DNA of 64,000 nt from Gynuella sunshinyii YC6258 (GTDB lineage Bacteria; Pseudomonadota; Gammaproteobacteria; Pseudomonadales; Natronospirillaceae). The notes beneath the pieces are model-generated. The model saw nothing but the letters and a program-made list of their open reading frames with translations, was not told the DNA's origin and ran no database searches. Location: positions 4,192,593 to 4,256,592 of the forward strand of contig NZ_CP007142.1 in the NCBI RefSeq assembly GCF_000940805.1. The letters run 5' to 3'. Made by a program: the position numbers and the translations under genes. The first letter of the stretch is position 1, and each line of letters starts with the position of its first letter. Shown piece by piece: positions 1 to 7,685 of the stretch.

Positions 1-668
1 TTTGGAATAACAACCCTGCACTGGTACAACTATTGGGATTGTGTCCGTTACTGGCTGTGTCAGCGAGTGTAGTCAATGCACTGGGTCTCGGAATTGCGAC
101 GACCGTCGTGATGGTTGGTTCCAATACCGCAGTATCCATCATTCGAAACCATGTTGATGACGCGGTTCGACTACCTGCTTTTGTCATGATCATCGCATCG
201 TTTACCACAGCAGCCGAACTGCTGATGCAGGCGTTTACCTACGAGCTTTATCATATTCTGGGGATTTTCATCCCGCTGATCGTTACTAACTGCAATATTC
301 TGGGTCGTGCAGATGGTTTTGCCCGCAAACACGGCGTCATCCCCTCTCTGCTGGATGGCCTGATGATGGGACTGGGATTTATGCTCGTCCTGGTCCTGCT
401 GGGTGCCATTCGTGAAATCATTGGTCAGGGAATCATATTCAGCAATATGCAGTTACTGTTTGGACCGGTAGCAAAAGACTGGCAAATAACGGTATTCTCC
501 AATTATCCACAATTTCTATTCGCCATCCTGCCACCAGGAGCGTTCGTGGCGTTAGGACTCATCATTGCTGCCAAAAATGCTATGGACGGATGGCTGAAGG
601 CTCGACAACAGCCAGCCAATCAAAAAACGGGCTCAAAGCGAGTCAGGGTTACTGGAACCATTAGTTAA
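1..668 (+). CDS. rsxE: Electron transport complex subunit RsxE/RnfE (5' partial)
   Basis: This is a membrane subunit of the Rsx/Rnf complex, which couples NADH-ferredoxin (or SoxR reduction) electron flow to ion movement across the inner membrane. The reading frame is already open at base 3 and reads [19 protein letters not shown], which matches the conserved start region of RsxE, so only about ten N-terminal residues are missing. Hydrophobic segments alternate with the conserved stretches [20 protein letters not shown] and [11 protein letters not shown]. The basic C-terminal tail lies on one side of the membrane. It is the last gene of the rsx operon, and nth follows, as it does in many gammaproteobacteria. 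The identification is close to certain; the true start lies outside the window. Confidence 0.96.
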   Translation, partial: WNNNPALVQLLGLCPLLAVSASVVNALGLGIATTVVMVGSNTAVSIIRNHVDDAVRLPAFVMIIASFTTAAELLMQAFTYELYHILGIFIPLIVTNCNILGRADGFARKHGVIPSLLDGLMMGLGFMLVLVLLGAIREIIGQGIIFSNMQLLFGPVAKDWQITVFSNYPQFLFAILPPGAFVALGLIIAAKNAMDGWLKARQQPANQKTGSKRVRVTGTIS

Positions 669-774
669 TTTCTTGCCACGTCTGATATTACCGGATACGA
701 CTTATCCAGAGACGTTTCCTGACGGAGAGACCACCGGCAAAAAAACCACCCTGTCTGCTGTTTTAATTTTGTCC

Positions 775-795
775 GGCTTCACTTAAAGTGAAGCC
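775..795 (+). terminator. Perfect hairpin downstream of rsxE, possible terminator
   Basis: Two 10-base arms (GGCTTCACTT and AAGTGAAGCC) are separated by one base. The following tract, TTATT, is weak in T, so this may slow or terminate rsx transcription or only protect the 3' end. It sits 26 bases before nth. Confidence 0.4.
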
Positions 796-820
796 TTATT
801 GACTTTGTTAAAATGCGTAA

Positions 821-1453
821 ATGAATAAGACCAAACGACAGCAGATTTTCACGCTTCTACAGGAATCAAATCCGCAACCGACTACTGAGCTTGAATATCA
901 TTCAACATTTGAACTGCTGATAGCTGTGATGTTGTCTGCTCAATCAACAGACGCAGGTGTCAACAAAGCTACCCGACTATTGTTTCCGGTAGCAAACACA
1001 CCAGAAGCTATCCTGGCTCTGGGCTTGGATAAACTAAAAACACACATCAAAACCATAGGGCTGTTTAATACCAAGGCTCAGAACATACTCAAAACCTGCG
1101 AGATACTGATTCAGGAACATAACAGCGAAGTTCCTGATCAACGGGAATTACTGGAGAAACTCCCTGGCGTAGGCAGGAAAACCGCCAACGTCATCTTGAA
1201 CACCGCATTCAGACAACCGACGATGGCTGTTGATACACATATATTCCGAGTTGCTAACCGGACTAAGATTGCATCTGGAAAAAATGTTCGGGAAGTTGAA
1301 GACAGACTGATGCGGGTTGTTCCCAAAGAGTTCTTGTTAGATGCTCATCACTGGCTTATTTTACATGGACGCTATACTTGCGTAGCCAGAAAACCCAAAT
1401 GTGGTGCCTGCATCATTGAGCACCTTTGTGAATATAACGACAAAACGGAATAA
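821..1453 (+). CDS. nth: Endonuclease III (DNA glycosylase/AP lyase)
   Basis: This base-excision-repair enzyme removes oxidised pyrimidines and cleaves the resulting abasic site. The 210-residue protein has the helix-hairpin-helix LPGVGRKTANVIL with catalytic Lys120, and the catalytic Asp138 in VDTH. A [4Fe-4S] ligand set C187-x6-C194-x2-C197-x5-C203 lies near the C-terminus. All of these fall at the same residue numbers as in E. coli Nth. The length is normal for the family. The gene directly follows the rsx operon, a common gammaproteobacterial arrangement. No strong Shine-Dalgarno is visible before the ATG. Confidence 0.97.
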   Translation: MNKTKRQQIFTLLQESNPQPTTELEYHSTFELLIAVMLSAQSTDAGVNKATRLLFPVANTPEAILALGLDKLKTHIKTIGLFNTKAQNILKTCEILIQEHNSEVPDQRELLEKLPGVGRKTANVILNTAFRQPTMAVDTHIFRVANRTKIASGKNVREVEDRLMRVVPKEFLLDAHHWLILHGRYTCVARKPKCGACIIEHLCEYNDKTE

Positions 1454-1471
1454 ACCCATGCAAGGAAATTC

Positions 1472-2416
1472 ATGAACAAGTCCGTCGTATTGGTAGATGC
1501 ATGTTGTGACATACCCAGGTCTTTTCTGGAAAATCATCAAATTGAGATCCTGCCCAACCACGTCGCCTCGATCAAGCGTTACTACACAGACACCAAAGAC
1601 CCAAGGGAATCACTGGAGTTTTACAACGCTCTGCGCAAACAAAAAGAGAAGATGAAGCATACGGGGATTTCAGAGGAGTTTTACAGTTCACTACTGTTAG
1701 ACAGACTGATTCATGAGTTTGATTCTGCGCTGATCATTACCAGTGATCAGGCATTCAGTCACAACTACCGACTCATCAAAGAGATTGGAATTCTAAATAA
1801 GGAGCAGATCACTTCGGTCAGAAGAAAGCTCGGCCTGAACCCCAGCTTCAAGATCAAACTGATAGACAGCAACTCAGTTGCTTCGGGCGAAGGCCTGCTG
1901 CTACATGAGTGCATTCGTCTGATCAAGGAAAAAGCGCTGGCAATAGAGAATATTCCGAATCTGCTTGAGGACACCATTAAACAGTTGCGCACCGTATTCG
2001 CCGTCCGACATCCGGATTTTTTCAAAAACAGCACCTTATTAAAATATGCAGATACTGATAAGAAGTATTTTGGCAAACTGAATTACCAGCTAACCAAATT
2101 AATGGGGCATCGTCCTGTTATCAGCCTGACGGAAGGACAATATCAACTCACCGATAAAGAAAAAAGTTTTGACGATGCGGTAAAGAATATTACCACACAG
2201 GTTCAACAGGCGATCGATGCAGGCTTGAATAAGGCTGTCATCAATATTAGCTACGCCGGCCATCTTGCCGAACTTCGAGCCAATCATCATATTTCCCAAC
2301 TGAATCGCTTCGCCCAAGAACATGATGTTCGGATATTGACATCTGTAATGAGCATCAGTGTAGCCGCGCATTTTGGGCCACAAGCCATCGCAATTTCGTT
2401 TGTGGAAGAGGACTAA
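1472..2416 (+). CDS. DegV family protein (fatty-acid binding type)
   Basis: A 314-residue protein resembling DegV-family proteins, the group that includes the FakB fatty-acid carriers. The N-terminus (VVLVDACCDIP) corresponds to the family's D-S/T-x-x-D-L/I-P opening. The segments SALIITSDQAFSHNY and KLIDSNSVASGEGLLLHE match the usual central motifs. The C-terminal part has the HLAELRANHH region and ends in SISVAAHFGPQAIAI, the family's G-P-G-A-like motif. The start is supported by AAGGAAA nine bases upstream. It lies 18 bases after nth and ends convergently, overlapping the next gene by four bases. The family is likely correct; the ligand and the physiological role are unknown. Confidence 0.75.
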   Translation: MNKSVVLVDACCDIPRSFLENHQIEILPNHVASIKRYYTDTKDPRESLEFYNALRKQKEKMKHTGISEEFYSSLLLDRLIHEFDSALIITSDQAFSHNYRLIKEIGILNKEQITSVRRKLGLNPSFKIKLIDSNSVASGEGLLLHECIRLIKEKALAIENIPNLLEDTIKQLRTVFAVRHPDFFKNSTLLKYADTDKKYFGKLNYQLTKLMGHRPVISLTEGQYQLTDKEKSFDDAVKNITTQVQQAIDAGLNKAVINISYAGHLAELRANHHISQLNRFAQEHDVRILTSVMSISVAAHFGPQAIAISFVEED

Positions 2417-3372
2417 TTCACCTCAACCCGGTTTAGCGTACACTGCTCACCATAGGGCGTTAACTTCCAGGCACCTTTTCGAACAGCCACCAAACCGTAG
2501 GACCGTAGTAATACTTTAATACTATAAAATGTGTTTTGAGGTATTTTAAGATCTACAAACGCATGCGCCTCCGGTGCCATTCGACCCAACGCCGGCTTTT
2601 CCTGGTCGAGCACCTGATCAAAGAAGCTGCTCCGGACTTTCGCCTCAGATTGTTCATCCATAATAATAGGAGCAATTGCCAGAAAAATTTCGTCCAACGA
2701 CCATTCAGTATGATGATTGATAGTTTTAAGAGTTCCACCATAAAAACATTTACACTGATACGGCAAAGTAACTTTTTGATCAAACAACGGCTGCAAACGA
2801 TTTTGCCGTAACTGCTCCATCTCCCTTTTCAATAATGCGATCTGCCGACGAAGAATATTAACTTCCTGACCACCATGCCTGGAAACATGTTCGGGGCGCA
2901 CCCACCCACGTGCAGGAGCTTTATCAAGCATGAGCTCAAGACTGGTTTCGGTAGCATGAAGCAAAGTGCTTTGATCGTGCCAAAAATAATGATCCGCCAT
3001 CTTCAGCTGATTGACGAACTCGTGCAGCCTGGTCTTATCCGCTGCATTACCGTAAGGCTTGTTTTGGCCGTTATAGATCAGACTGACAATCGGTTTATTT
3101 GTTGCCTGAGCAGAAGCAAACAGACGGTGCATATAGCCAACACCTGTTGGTGACAACGGTCCATAATGATGACCAACGATAAGGTACAGATAATCGGCAC
3201 TGTTAAGACAATTCAGGTTCAGCTTCCACAGATAATTATCAGTATGTTTAGGAAATGAGAAGCCACTGATATTAACCCCTTGCGCAACCAGACACTCCTG
3301 CACCATACGCGTTTCAGAGCTTAGGTCAGCCTGAGTGGAACCAACCATTACCTGATAACTCAAATCACTCAT
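2413..3372 (-). CDS. DUF4062 domain protein with C-terminal helical/winged domain
   Basis: A 319-residue protein. Residues 5-105 look like DUF4062, a Rossmann/TIR-like fold: YQVMVGSTQADLSSET opens it, and YLYLIVGHHYGPLS and PIVSLIYNG follow. Residues about 168-195 form a short coiled coil (ILRRQIALLKREMEQLRQ). The last 50 residues resemble a winged helix (FYSIKVLLRSYGLVAVRKG). DUF4062 is often the N-terminal module of bacterial signalling or conflict proteins, but no effector domain is obvious here. It lies three bases after the Nudix gene and is probably its operon partner. Domain assignment is fair; function unknown. Confidence 0.7.
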   Translation of the reverse strand: MSDLSYQVMVGSTQADLSSETRMVQECLVAQGVNISGFSFPKHTDNYLWKLNLNCLNSADYLYLIVGHHYGPLSPTGVGYMHRLFASAQATNKPIVSLIYNGQNKPYGNAADKTRLHEFVNQLKMADHYFWHDQSTLLHATETSLELMLDKAPARGWVRPEHVSRHGGQEVNILRRQIALLKREMEQLRQNRLQPLFDQKVTLPYQCKCFYGGTLKTINHHTEWSLDEIFLAIAPIIMDEQSEAKVRSSFFDQVLDQEKPALGRMAPEAHAFVDLKIPQNTFYSIKVLLRSYGLVAVRKGAWKLTPYGEQCTLNRVEVN

Positions 3373-3375
3373 CTG

Positions 3376-4047
3376 CTAATTATCCTTATCACCAATAGAT
3401 GTCTTTCCGACCAACTGTTGGACAATAACATCACGAACATGTTCCTGAAAACGTAAATCATAACGTCGATCGAATACCACATTCATAAACTCTACGATAA
3501 TCATCGCCGTTAAACCCCAGATACGATACTGCTGATACTGGTATTCTGGAATCCTCAATCCAGTAAGTCTTTGCCGAATCTCCGTAAAAACCGGTGCTGT
3601 GGTCAGAAAAAACTCCAAAGGGACCGTGAATATTTCATCGATCTCGTCACTTGAATGTCCCCACCTGGCGCTGCTATGTACCATCCCCACAAATGGTGTG
3701 ACATGAATGCCTGTTTTGGAAATAACCGGAGACAATTCACCCAAAATGGTAACCTTATCGCCTGCTATTCCAGTCTCTTCCTCTGTCTCTCGCATCGCCG
3801 TTACCATAAGACTGGCATCCTGAGACTCTACTTTACCACCTGGGAAAGATATTTCACCGGCGTGTTGACTCAGATGTCCGGACCTGACAGTAAACATCAT
3901 CTCCAGGCCATTGGAAGAAGTCTCGATAAACGGCAACAACACAGCCGCCTCTTTGGGGAAATCACCCAATACAGGCTTGGGTCTGTGTTGAGACAGGGAA
4001 CGCTGGATCTGGATTAGGATTTCATTCTTATTCAGCTTTTCGTACAT
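3376..4047 (-). CDS. nudL: CoA pyrophosphatase, Nudix family (NudL-like)
   Basis: This 223-residue Nudix hydrolase probably splits coenzyme A into phosphopantetheine and 3',5'-ADP. Residues 49-71 (EMMFTVRSGHLSQHAGEI followed by SFPGG) fit the CoA-diphosphatase signature upstream of the Nudix box. The box itself runs from FPGGKVES to RETEEETGI at about residue 94. It has Asp where most families have Glu at its seventh position, as also happens in NudL-type enzymes. It is the first gene of a two-gene minus-strand unit with the DUF4062 gene. The family is secure; substrate is inferred from the signature. Confidence 0.85.
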   Translation of the reverse strand: MYEKLNKNEILIQIQRSLSQHRPKPVLGDFPKEAAVLLPFIETSSNGLEMMFTVRSGHLSQHAGEISFPGGKVESQDASLMVTAMRETEEETGIAGDKVTILGELSPVISKTGIHVTPFVGMVHSSARWGHSSDEIDEIFTVPLEFFLTTAPVFTEIRQRLTGLRIPEYQYQQYRIWGLTAMIIVEFMNVVFDRRYDLRFQEHVRDVIVQQLVGKTSIGDKDN

Positions 4048-4173
4048 AGGCTGATTCTACTCGTTTTGTGACACGGTTAGTGGAGTTTTTACTACTCTGT
4101 ACAAAAATAAGACATAAAGGGGGATGGCTTATAGACTATTTTTGGTAATATGCAAGGATATTAAGCTGTAGTT

Positions 4174-4530
4174 ATGGAAGATTTTAATATGCCTCATGAA
4201 GCGTTTGATTTTGAAAAAATGGCTCTGCTTGCCAAAGAGGACCCTCAGGCCCTTGAAACCTGGCTGGAAGAACGGGTTGAAGAATTGATCATGAGTTCTC
4301 CAATCGAACATCACCATAGATTGCGCGGCCTGCAGTTTCAAATTGATATGGAGCGAAAACGAGCCTCCAACCCGTTGGCTGCCTGCATAAAACTATCACA
4401 GATGATGCATGAATCGTTTTCCAAACTCAGACAGGTTCTTAATGAGGTTCAGCAAAATAATTACCAATCTTCAAATCAGACAACCCCCACTTCCCAAGCT
4501 AAAGTTATTCCTTTCGCCAGAAGCCGCTAA
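4174..4530 (+). CDS. DUF3135 family protein
   Basis: A 118-residue cytosolic protein that begins MEDFNMPHEAFDFEKMALLA. The FDFEKMALLAKEDPQALE segment, the LRGLQFQIDMERKRASNPLA segment and the following SQMMHESF match my recollection of the DUF3135 family of gammaproteobacteria. The second half is helical with a polar, Gln/Ser/Thr-rich tail. A start at the internal ATG (4189) is also possible. It stands alone between the divergent Nudix gene and the next Nudix gene. No function is known. Confidence 0.7.
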   Translation: MEDFNMPHEAFDFEKMALLAKEDPQALETWLEERVEELIMSSPIEHHHRLRGLQFQIDMERKRASNPLAACIKLSQMMHESFSKLRQVLNEVQQNNYQSSNQTTPTSQAKVIPFARSR

Positions 4531-4574
4531 AAAAAGTTACAATCGGATAGACCTAAAGCAGTGATAACAGAGAC

Positions 4575-5132
4575 ATGAAATTTTGTAGCGAATGTGCGGC
4601 TCCGCTGATTGTTGAAGTACCCGAAGGTGATCACCGTCCAAGACACGTCTGTCCCAAGTGTTCAGCGATCCACTATCAAAACCCCAGAATCATTGTTGGC
4701 ACCTTGCCAGTGCATCAGGGAAAGATCATGTTGTGTCGGCGAGGCATCGAACCAAGAATTGATATGTGGACATTACCTGGCGGTTTTATGGAAAACGATG
4801 AATCCCTTGCTGAAGGCGCCCTGCGCGAAACCTGGGAAGAATCAAAAGCCAGTGTTGAAATTGAACAACTGATATCCGTCATCAGCCTGCCCATTGTGGA
4901 CCAGGTTCACTGCTTTTTCCTGGCCAACATGCCGGTAGCAGAATACAGTACAACGGAAGAAAGTACCGAGATAGAACTATTTGCACCGGCTGATATTCCA
5001 TGGCAGGAAATCGCTTTCGAGACTGTCAAAACCACTCTGCAACACTATATCAATTCGGTTCAGCAGAGTCTTACAAAACCATATCAGGTCTGCAACACCA
5101 CCCTGGGTCCAAGAAAATCTGATACTTACTGA
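4575..5132 (+). CDS. Nudix hydrolase with N-terminal zinc ribbon
   Basis: A 185-residue protein. Residues 4-28 carry a zinc ribbon with two CxxC-type knuckles (CSEC and CPKC). The Nudix domain follows, with LPGGFMENDESLAEGALRET continuing into WEESKA as the G-x5-E-x7-RE-x2-EE box. The ribbon-Nudix layout is that of NUDIX hydrolases annotated as ADP-ribose or NAD-related pyrophosphatases. The C-terminal half has the usual HCFFLANMP strand. It is followed 24 bases on by a convergent gene. The family is secure; the substrate cannot be read from sequence alone. Confidence 0.85.
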   Translation: MKFCSECAAPLIVEVPEGDHRPRHVCPKCSAIHYQNPRIIVGTLPVHQGKIMLCRRGIEPRIDMWTLPGGFMENDESLAEGALRETWEESKASVEIEQLISVISLPIVDQVHCFFLANMPVAEYSTTEESTEIELFAPADIPWQEIAFETVKTTLQHYINSVQQSLTKPYQVCNTTLGPRKSDTY

Positions 5133-5156
5133 TTCTTCGAGTGTCGCTCTGGAAGA

Positions 5157-5477
5157 TTAAAAGTGCTCCAGGCTTTTAATCTCCAGTACCTCATACGCAG
5201 GGGTTTCGTAAGGATGTGCATCCAACATTGCGGTCAACGCGGACTTGATACAACTGCCGTCACATACGGTTTCCAGGCGATATTCAGAGACTTCACAGAT
5301 ATTTCCTCTGCTGCCGATAGCTGGCTGACTATGCTCTCCCGGCAGGAACTGGCCTTTACCCAATACCTGCCAGCAACAATGACTGTAATCGCCAATATTC
5401 CCCGCACCCGCCTGAAATAGCGCGTCCTTTACCCTGGAAATAGCGTCTTCCGGAACAAACACAATAATTTTAAACAT
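5157..5477 (-). CDS. NIF3/YqfO C-terminal-like small protein
   Basis: A 106-residue protein equivalent to the inserted CutA-like domain of YqfO/NIF3 proteins, here encoded alone. MFKIIVFVPEDAISRVKDAL at the start, AGNIGDYSHCCWQ, LPGEHSQPAIG and HPYETPAYEVLEI at the end are the recognisable stretches. Free-standing versions are common in gammaproteobacteria. The role is unknown, possibly oligomerisation or small-ligand binding. The gene converges with the Nudix gene to its left and is divergent from the lipoprotein gene to its right. Confidence 0.75.
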   Translation of the reverse strand: MFKIIVFVPEDAISRVKDALFQAGAGNIGDYSHCCWQVLGKGQFLPGEHSQPAIGSRGNICEVSEYRLETVCDGSCIKSALTAMLDAHPYETPAYEVLEIKSLEHF

Positions 5478-5549
5478 AGTTATTTCTCATTAAGAATGTT
5501 CTGCCCATAATACTGCCGAGGCTTTTTATGGGTAAATGGTGAACCTTAC

Positions 5550-6041
5550 ATGATAAGACAATGGTTTTTGTTGATAGGCCTATTACTGACATCCTGCTCT
5601 AATACTCGTGACGGACTTAAAACGGCCGAAGAGTTCTGGAACGCCGTCAGCCAAAAAGATTATCAACAAGCGGCAGCCTACACACTCGAATCCGATCCAA
5701 TATTTATTCAAAGCACTTTGTTTTTTTATCGGAACTACGAGCCCGAACTCGGCAAGCCTCAAAAACTAAAAGACAGGATCATCATTCCCACTCTGCTTAA
5801 GAACACTGACAATGACAAGACTCTCAAACTGTTTACCATTGTCACGCCCTTTGATGACGGATATCGGATTGCCTACAAAACCATGGTGAAAGCGTTTGTC
5901 GGCGACCTGAAAAATAAGCTGGATCAGCACCTGGATGATGGTGAAGACTGGCTTGATCAGCAACTGGAGGATTTCGAACAATGGCTGGAACCGTGGCTTG
6001 AATACCAGGATCCAGACAAAATCGAACAATTCAGCATATGA
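5550..6041 (+). CDS. Predicted lipoprotein
   Basis: A 163-residue protein with a lipoprotein signal: hydrophobic residues 5-14 and a lipobox ending LLTSC at Cys16, after which NTRDG gives no inner-membrane retention Asp at +2. The mature part opens with a helix resembling small DUF4878/NTF2-like lipoproteins (AEEFWNAVSQKDYQQAAAY). The last 45 residues are strongly acidic and repetitive (DQHLDDGEDWLDQQLEDF), probably a helix. It lies directly before tRNA-Ser. Export is well supported; the function is unknown. Confidence 0.7.
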   Translation: MIRQWFLLIGLLLTSCSNTRDGLKTAEEFWNAVSQKDYQQAAAYTLESDPIFIQSTLFFYRNYEPELGKPQKLKDRIIIPTLLKNTDNDKTLKLFTIVTPFDDGYRIAYKTMVKAFVGDLKNKLDQHLDDGEDWLDQQLEDFEQWLEPWLEYQDPDKIEQFSI

Positions 6042-6077
6042 AAATGTATAAATTTCAATGATTTAGACAAGAAAGCA

Positions 6078-6105
6078 TTGACAGCAGAAATACCTTAGGT
6101 ATTAT
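6078..6105 (+). promoter_or_regulatory. Sigma70 promoter of tRNA-Ser(UGA)
   Basis: A consensus -35 TTGACA (6078-6083), a 16-base spacer and TATTAT (6100-6105) end 12 bases before the mature 5' end of the tRNA. A GC-rich discriminator follows, as in stable RNA promoters. Confidence 0.75.
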
Positions 6106-6117
6106 GGCGGCCGTTCC

Positions 6118-6205
6118 GGAGGAGTGGCTGAGTGGCCGAAAGCGGCGGTCTTGAAAACCGTTGAGTCGAAAGGCTCCGGGGGTTCAAATCCCTCCTCCTC
6201 CGCCA
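6118..6205 (+). tRNA. tRNA-Ser (anticodon UGA)
   Basis: An 88-base class II tRNA. The acceptor arm GGAGGAG pairs with CTCCTCC, then G73 and an encoded CCA (6203-6205). The anticodon loop CTTGAAA gives UGA at 6152-6154. The long variable arm typical of serine tRNAs lies between the anticodon and T arms, and the T loop is GTTCAAAT-like. Confidence 0.97.
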
Positions 6206-6345
6206 TTTCCCTAACTGCGATCTATTTCTTCTGCTTTTTAATTCCTTTATTTTCCTAGAAAATCCTGACTTTAGTTATAAATCTATTATTATCCAGACTC
6301 ATATATAGAGCTGGCGAACAACACGCTTCACCAGCTCTGTTTACC

Positions 6346-6861
6346 TCAGAATCTGCAACCGCCTCTGCCCATACCGCGCCCCATTTGAGATCCTTGTGAA
6401 TTTAACGCCATGCCTTTACCAACAGTAGTTCGCCATGCCAATTGCTGGTCAGCTGACAGACTGTCAAACAGCGCCTGACGATTTTGCTGATGTAGTTCCA
6501 TCAAATCATAATTGTCAGCCATAGCTTGCAACATTTGGCGTCTGTCCGTTGCGACACCATTTTCGTCTCTCAAACCACTCATGGCATTTTGCAATTCAGT
6601 ATGTGAAGATCTGAACTGATCAAACAAAACCTGTTGTTCAGCAGTCAGACTCAAAGCAGTTGCCAAACTGTCGAAATCCATATCCCGTAACCCTGCCATT
6701 GGACCTCCCTGACCACCGTAGTGCATCATTGAAGCATTTGCTCTTTGTCCACCCATTCCTGACCAATTTTCGTTACCATAGCCACCACGGGCATATGCCA
6801 AAGAGGCAACCAATGCAGTGGCCATTACTGAAACGACGATCACTTTGTTGCGAGTTTTCAT
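6346..6861 (-). CDS. Spy/CpxP family periplasmic protein
   Basis: A 171-residue exported protein with a Sec signal peptide (residues 1-24, cut after ASLAYA). Two LTxxQ-type segments, LSLTAEQQVLFDQF and LSADQQLAWRT, mark the Spy/CpxP/ZraP superfamily of periplasmic chaperones and stress sensors. The mature protein is rich in Gly, Met and Asn, and ends in a GRGMGRGGCRF tail with a single Cys, which could bind metal. It is divergent from a two-component system, the same arrangement as cpxP/cpxRA and zraP/zraSR, so it is probably both a target and a feedback component of that system. Confidence 0.8.
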   Translation of the reverse strand: MKTRNKVIVVSVMATALVASLAYARGGYGNENWSGMGGQRANASMMHYGGQGGPMAGLRDMDFDSLATALSLTAEQQVLFDQFRSSHTELQNAMSGLRDENGVATDRRQMLQAMADNYDLMELHQQNRQALFDSLSADQQLAWRTTVGKGMALNSQGSQMGRGMGRGGCRF

Positions 6862-6910
6862 GATATTTCCCCTTCTCTATTGAACATATCCATATTCTAG
6901 GCTTGGTTCT

Positions 6911-6947
6911 TTAACCTCTGTTTTACTGCGACATTAACGATTGTTAA
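6911..6947. promoter_or_regulatory. TTAAC/GTTAA repeats between the Spy-like gene and the response regulator
   Basis: TTAAC occurs at 6911-6915 and 6934-6938 and is mirrored by GTTAA at 6943-6947, giving the inverted repeat TTAACGATTGTTAA. It lies in the divergent promoter region, where an OmpR-type regulator would be expected to bind. The link to the neighbouring regulator is inference. Confidence 0.4.
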
Positions 6948-7004
6948 TCTTCGAGATTCAGTGGTTGCCATATACTTAAGGCATACATTTGACGGAGTCA
7001 TAAC

Positions 7005-7685
7005 GTGAAAATACTGGTGGTTGAAGACGATAAAACGCTGTCAGACTTTATTGGCAAGGGGTTACGGGAAGCGGGGTTTCTGGTTGAGCAATGTGCCGAT
7101 GGCAAAGAAGGGCTCTTCATTCTGGCATCTGAATCCTTCGAGCTGATCATTATGGATCGCATGCTCCCGAATGTGGACGGTTTGACAATTATCAGAACCA
7201 TTCGGGCATCTGGCAATATGACTCCGGTGTTGATTCTCAGCGCTCTTGATGAGGTAGATCAGAGAGTTGACGGCTTATCCGCCGGCGCTGATGACTACCT
7301 GACCAAGCCTTTTTCGTTCAAGGAGTTACTGGCACGTGTGCAGGCACTGTTACGCAGGCAAAATCAGACCAGCACTGACAGCACGGTTTTACAGGTGGCC
7401 AACATCAAACTGGATCTGAGCCGACAAAAAGTCTGGCTGGGCGATGAGCTGATAAATATGCAACCACGCGAATTTCGGCTTTTGGAATATCTCATGCGCC
7501 ATGAAGGACAATTGGTGTCTCGCACTATGCTGCTGGAAAATGTTTGGGAATATCACTTCGACCCTCAGACCAATATTGTTGATGTTCATATCAGTCGTCT
7601 GCGGCAAAAACTCGATAAAAACCGTAGTGTCAGCTGCATCAGAACTGTCAGAGGAGCTGGATATGTCCTGGAAGCACATCCGTAA
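7005..7685 (+). CDS. OmpR-family response regulator
   Basis: A 226-residue DNA-binding regulator. The receiver domain (1-120) has the acidic pair E7-D8-D9, phospho-acceptor Asp51 (IIMDRMLP) and Lys101 (LTKPFSF). The C-terminal winged helix (about 130-222) has LINMQPREFRLLEYLMRHEG and the recognition stretch TNIVDVHISRLRQKLD. The overall sequence is closest in feel to CusR/IrlR-type heavy-metal regulators. The next gene, its kinase, overlaps the 3' end by 23 bases. With the divergent Spy-like protein this suggests an envelope or metal stress system; the signal is not known. Confidence 0.92.
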   Translation: MKILVVEDDKTLSDFIGKGLREAGFLVEQCADGKEGLFILASESFELIIMDRMLPNVDGLTIIRTIRASGNMTPVLILSALDEVDQRVDGLSAGADDYLTKPFSFKELLARVQALLRRQNQTSTDSTVLQVANIKLDLSRQKVWLGDELINMQPREFRLLEYLMRHEGQLVSRTMLLENVWEYHFDPQTNIVDVHISRLRQKLDKNRSVSCIRTVRGAGYVLEAHP

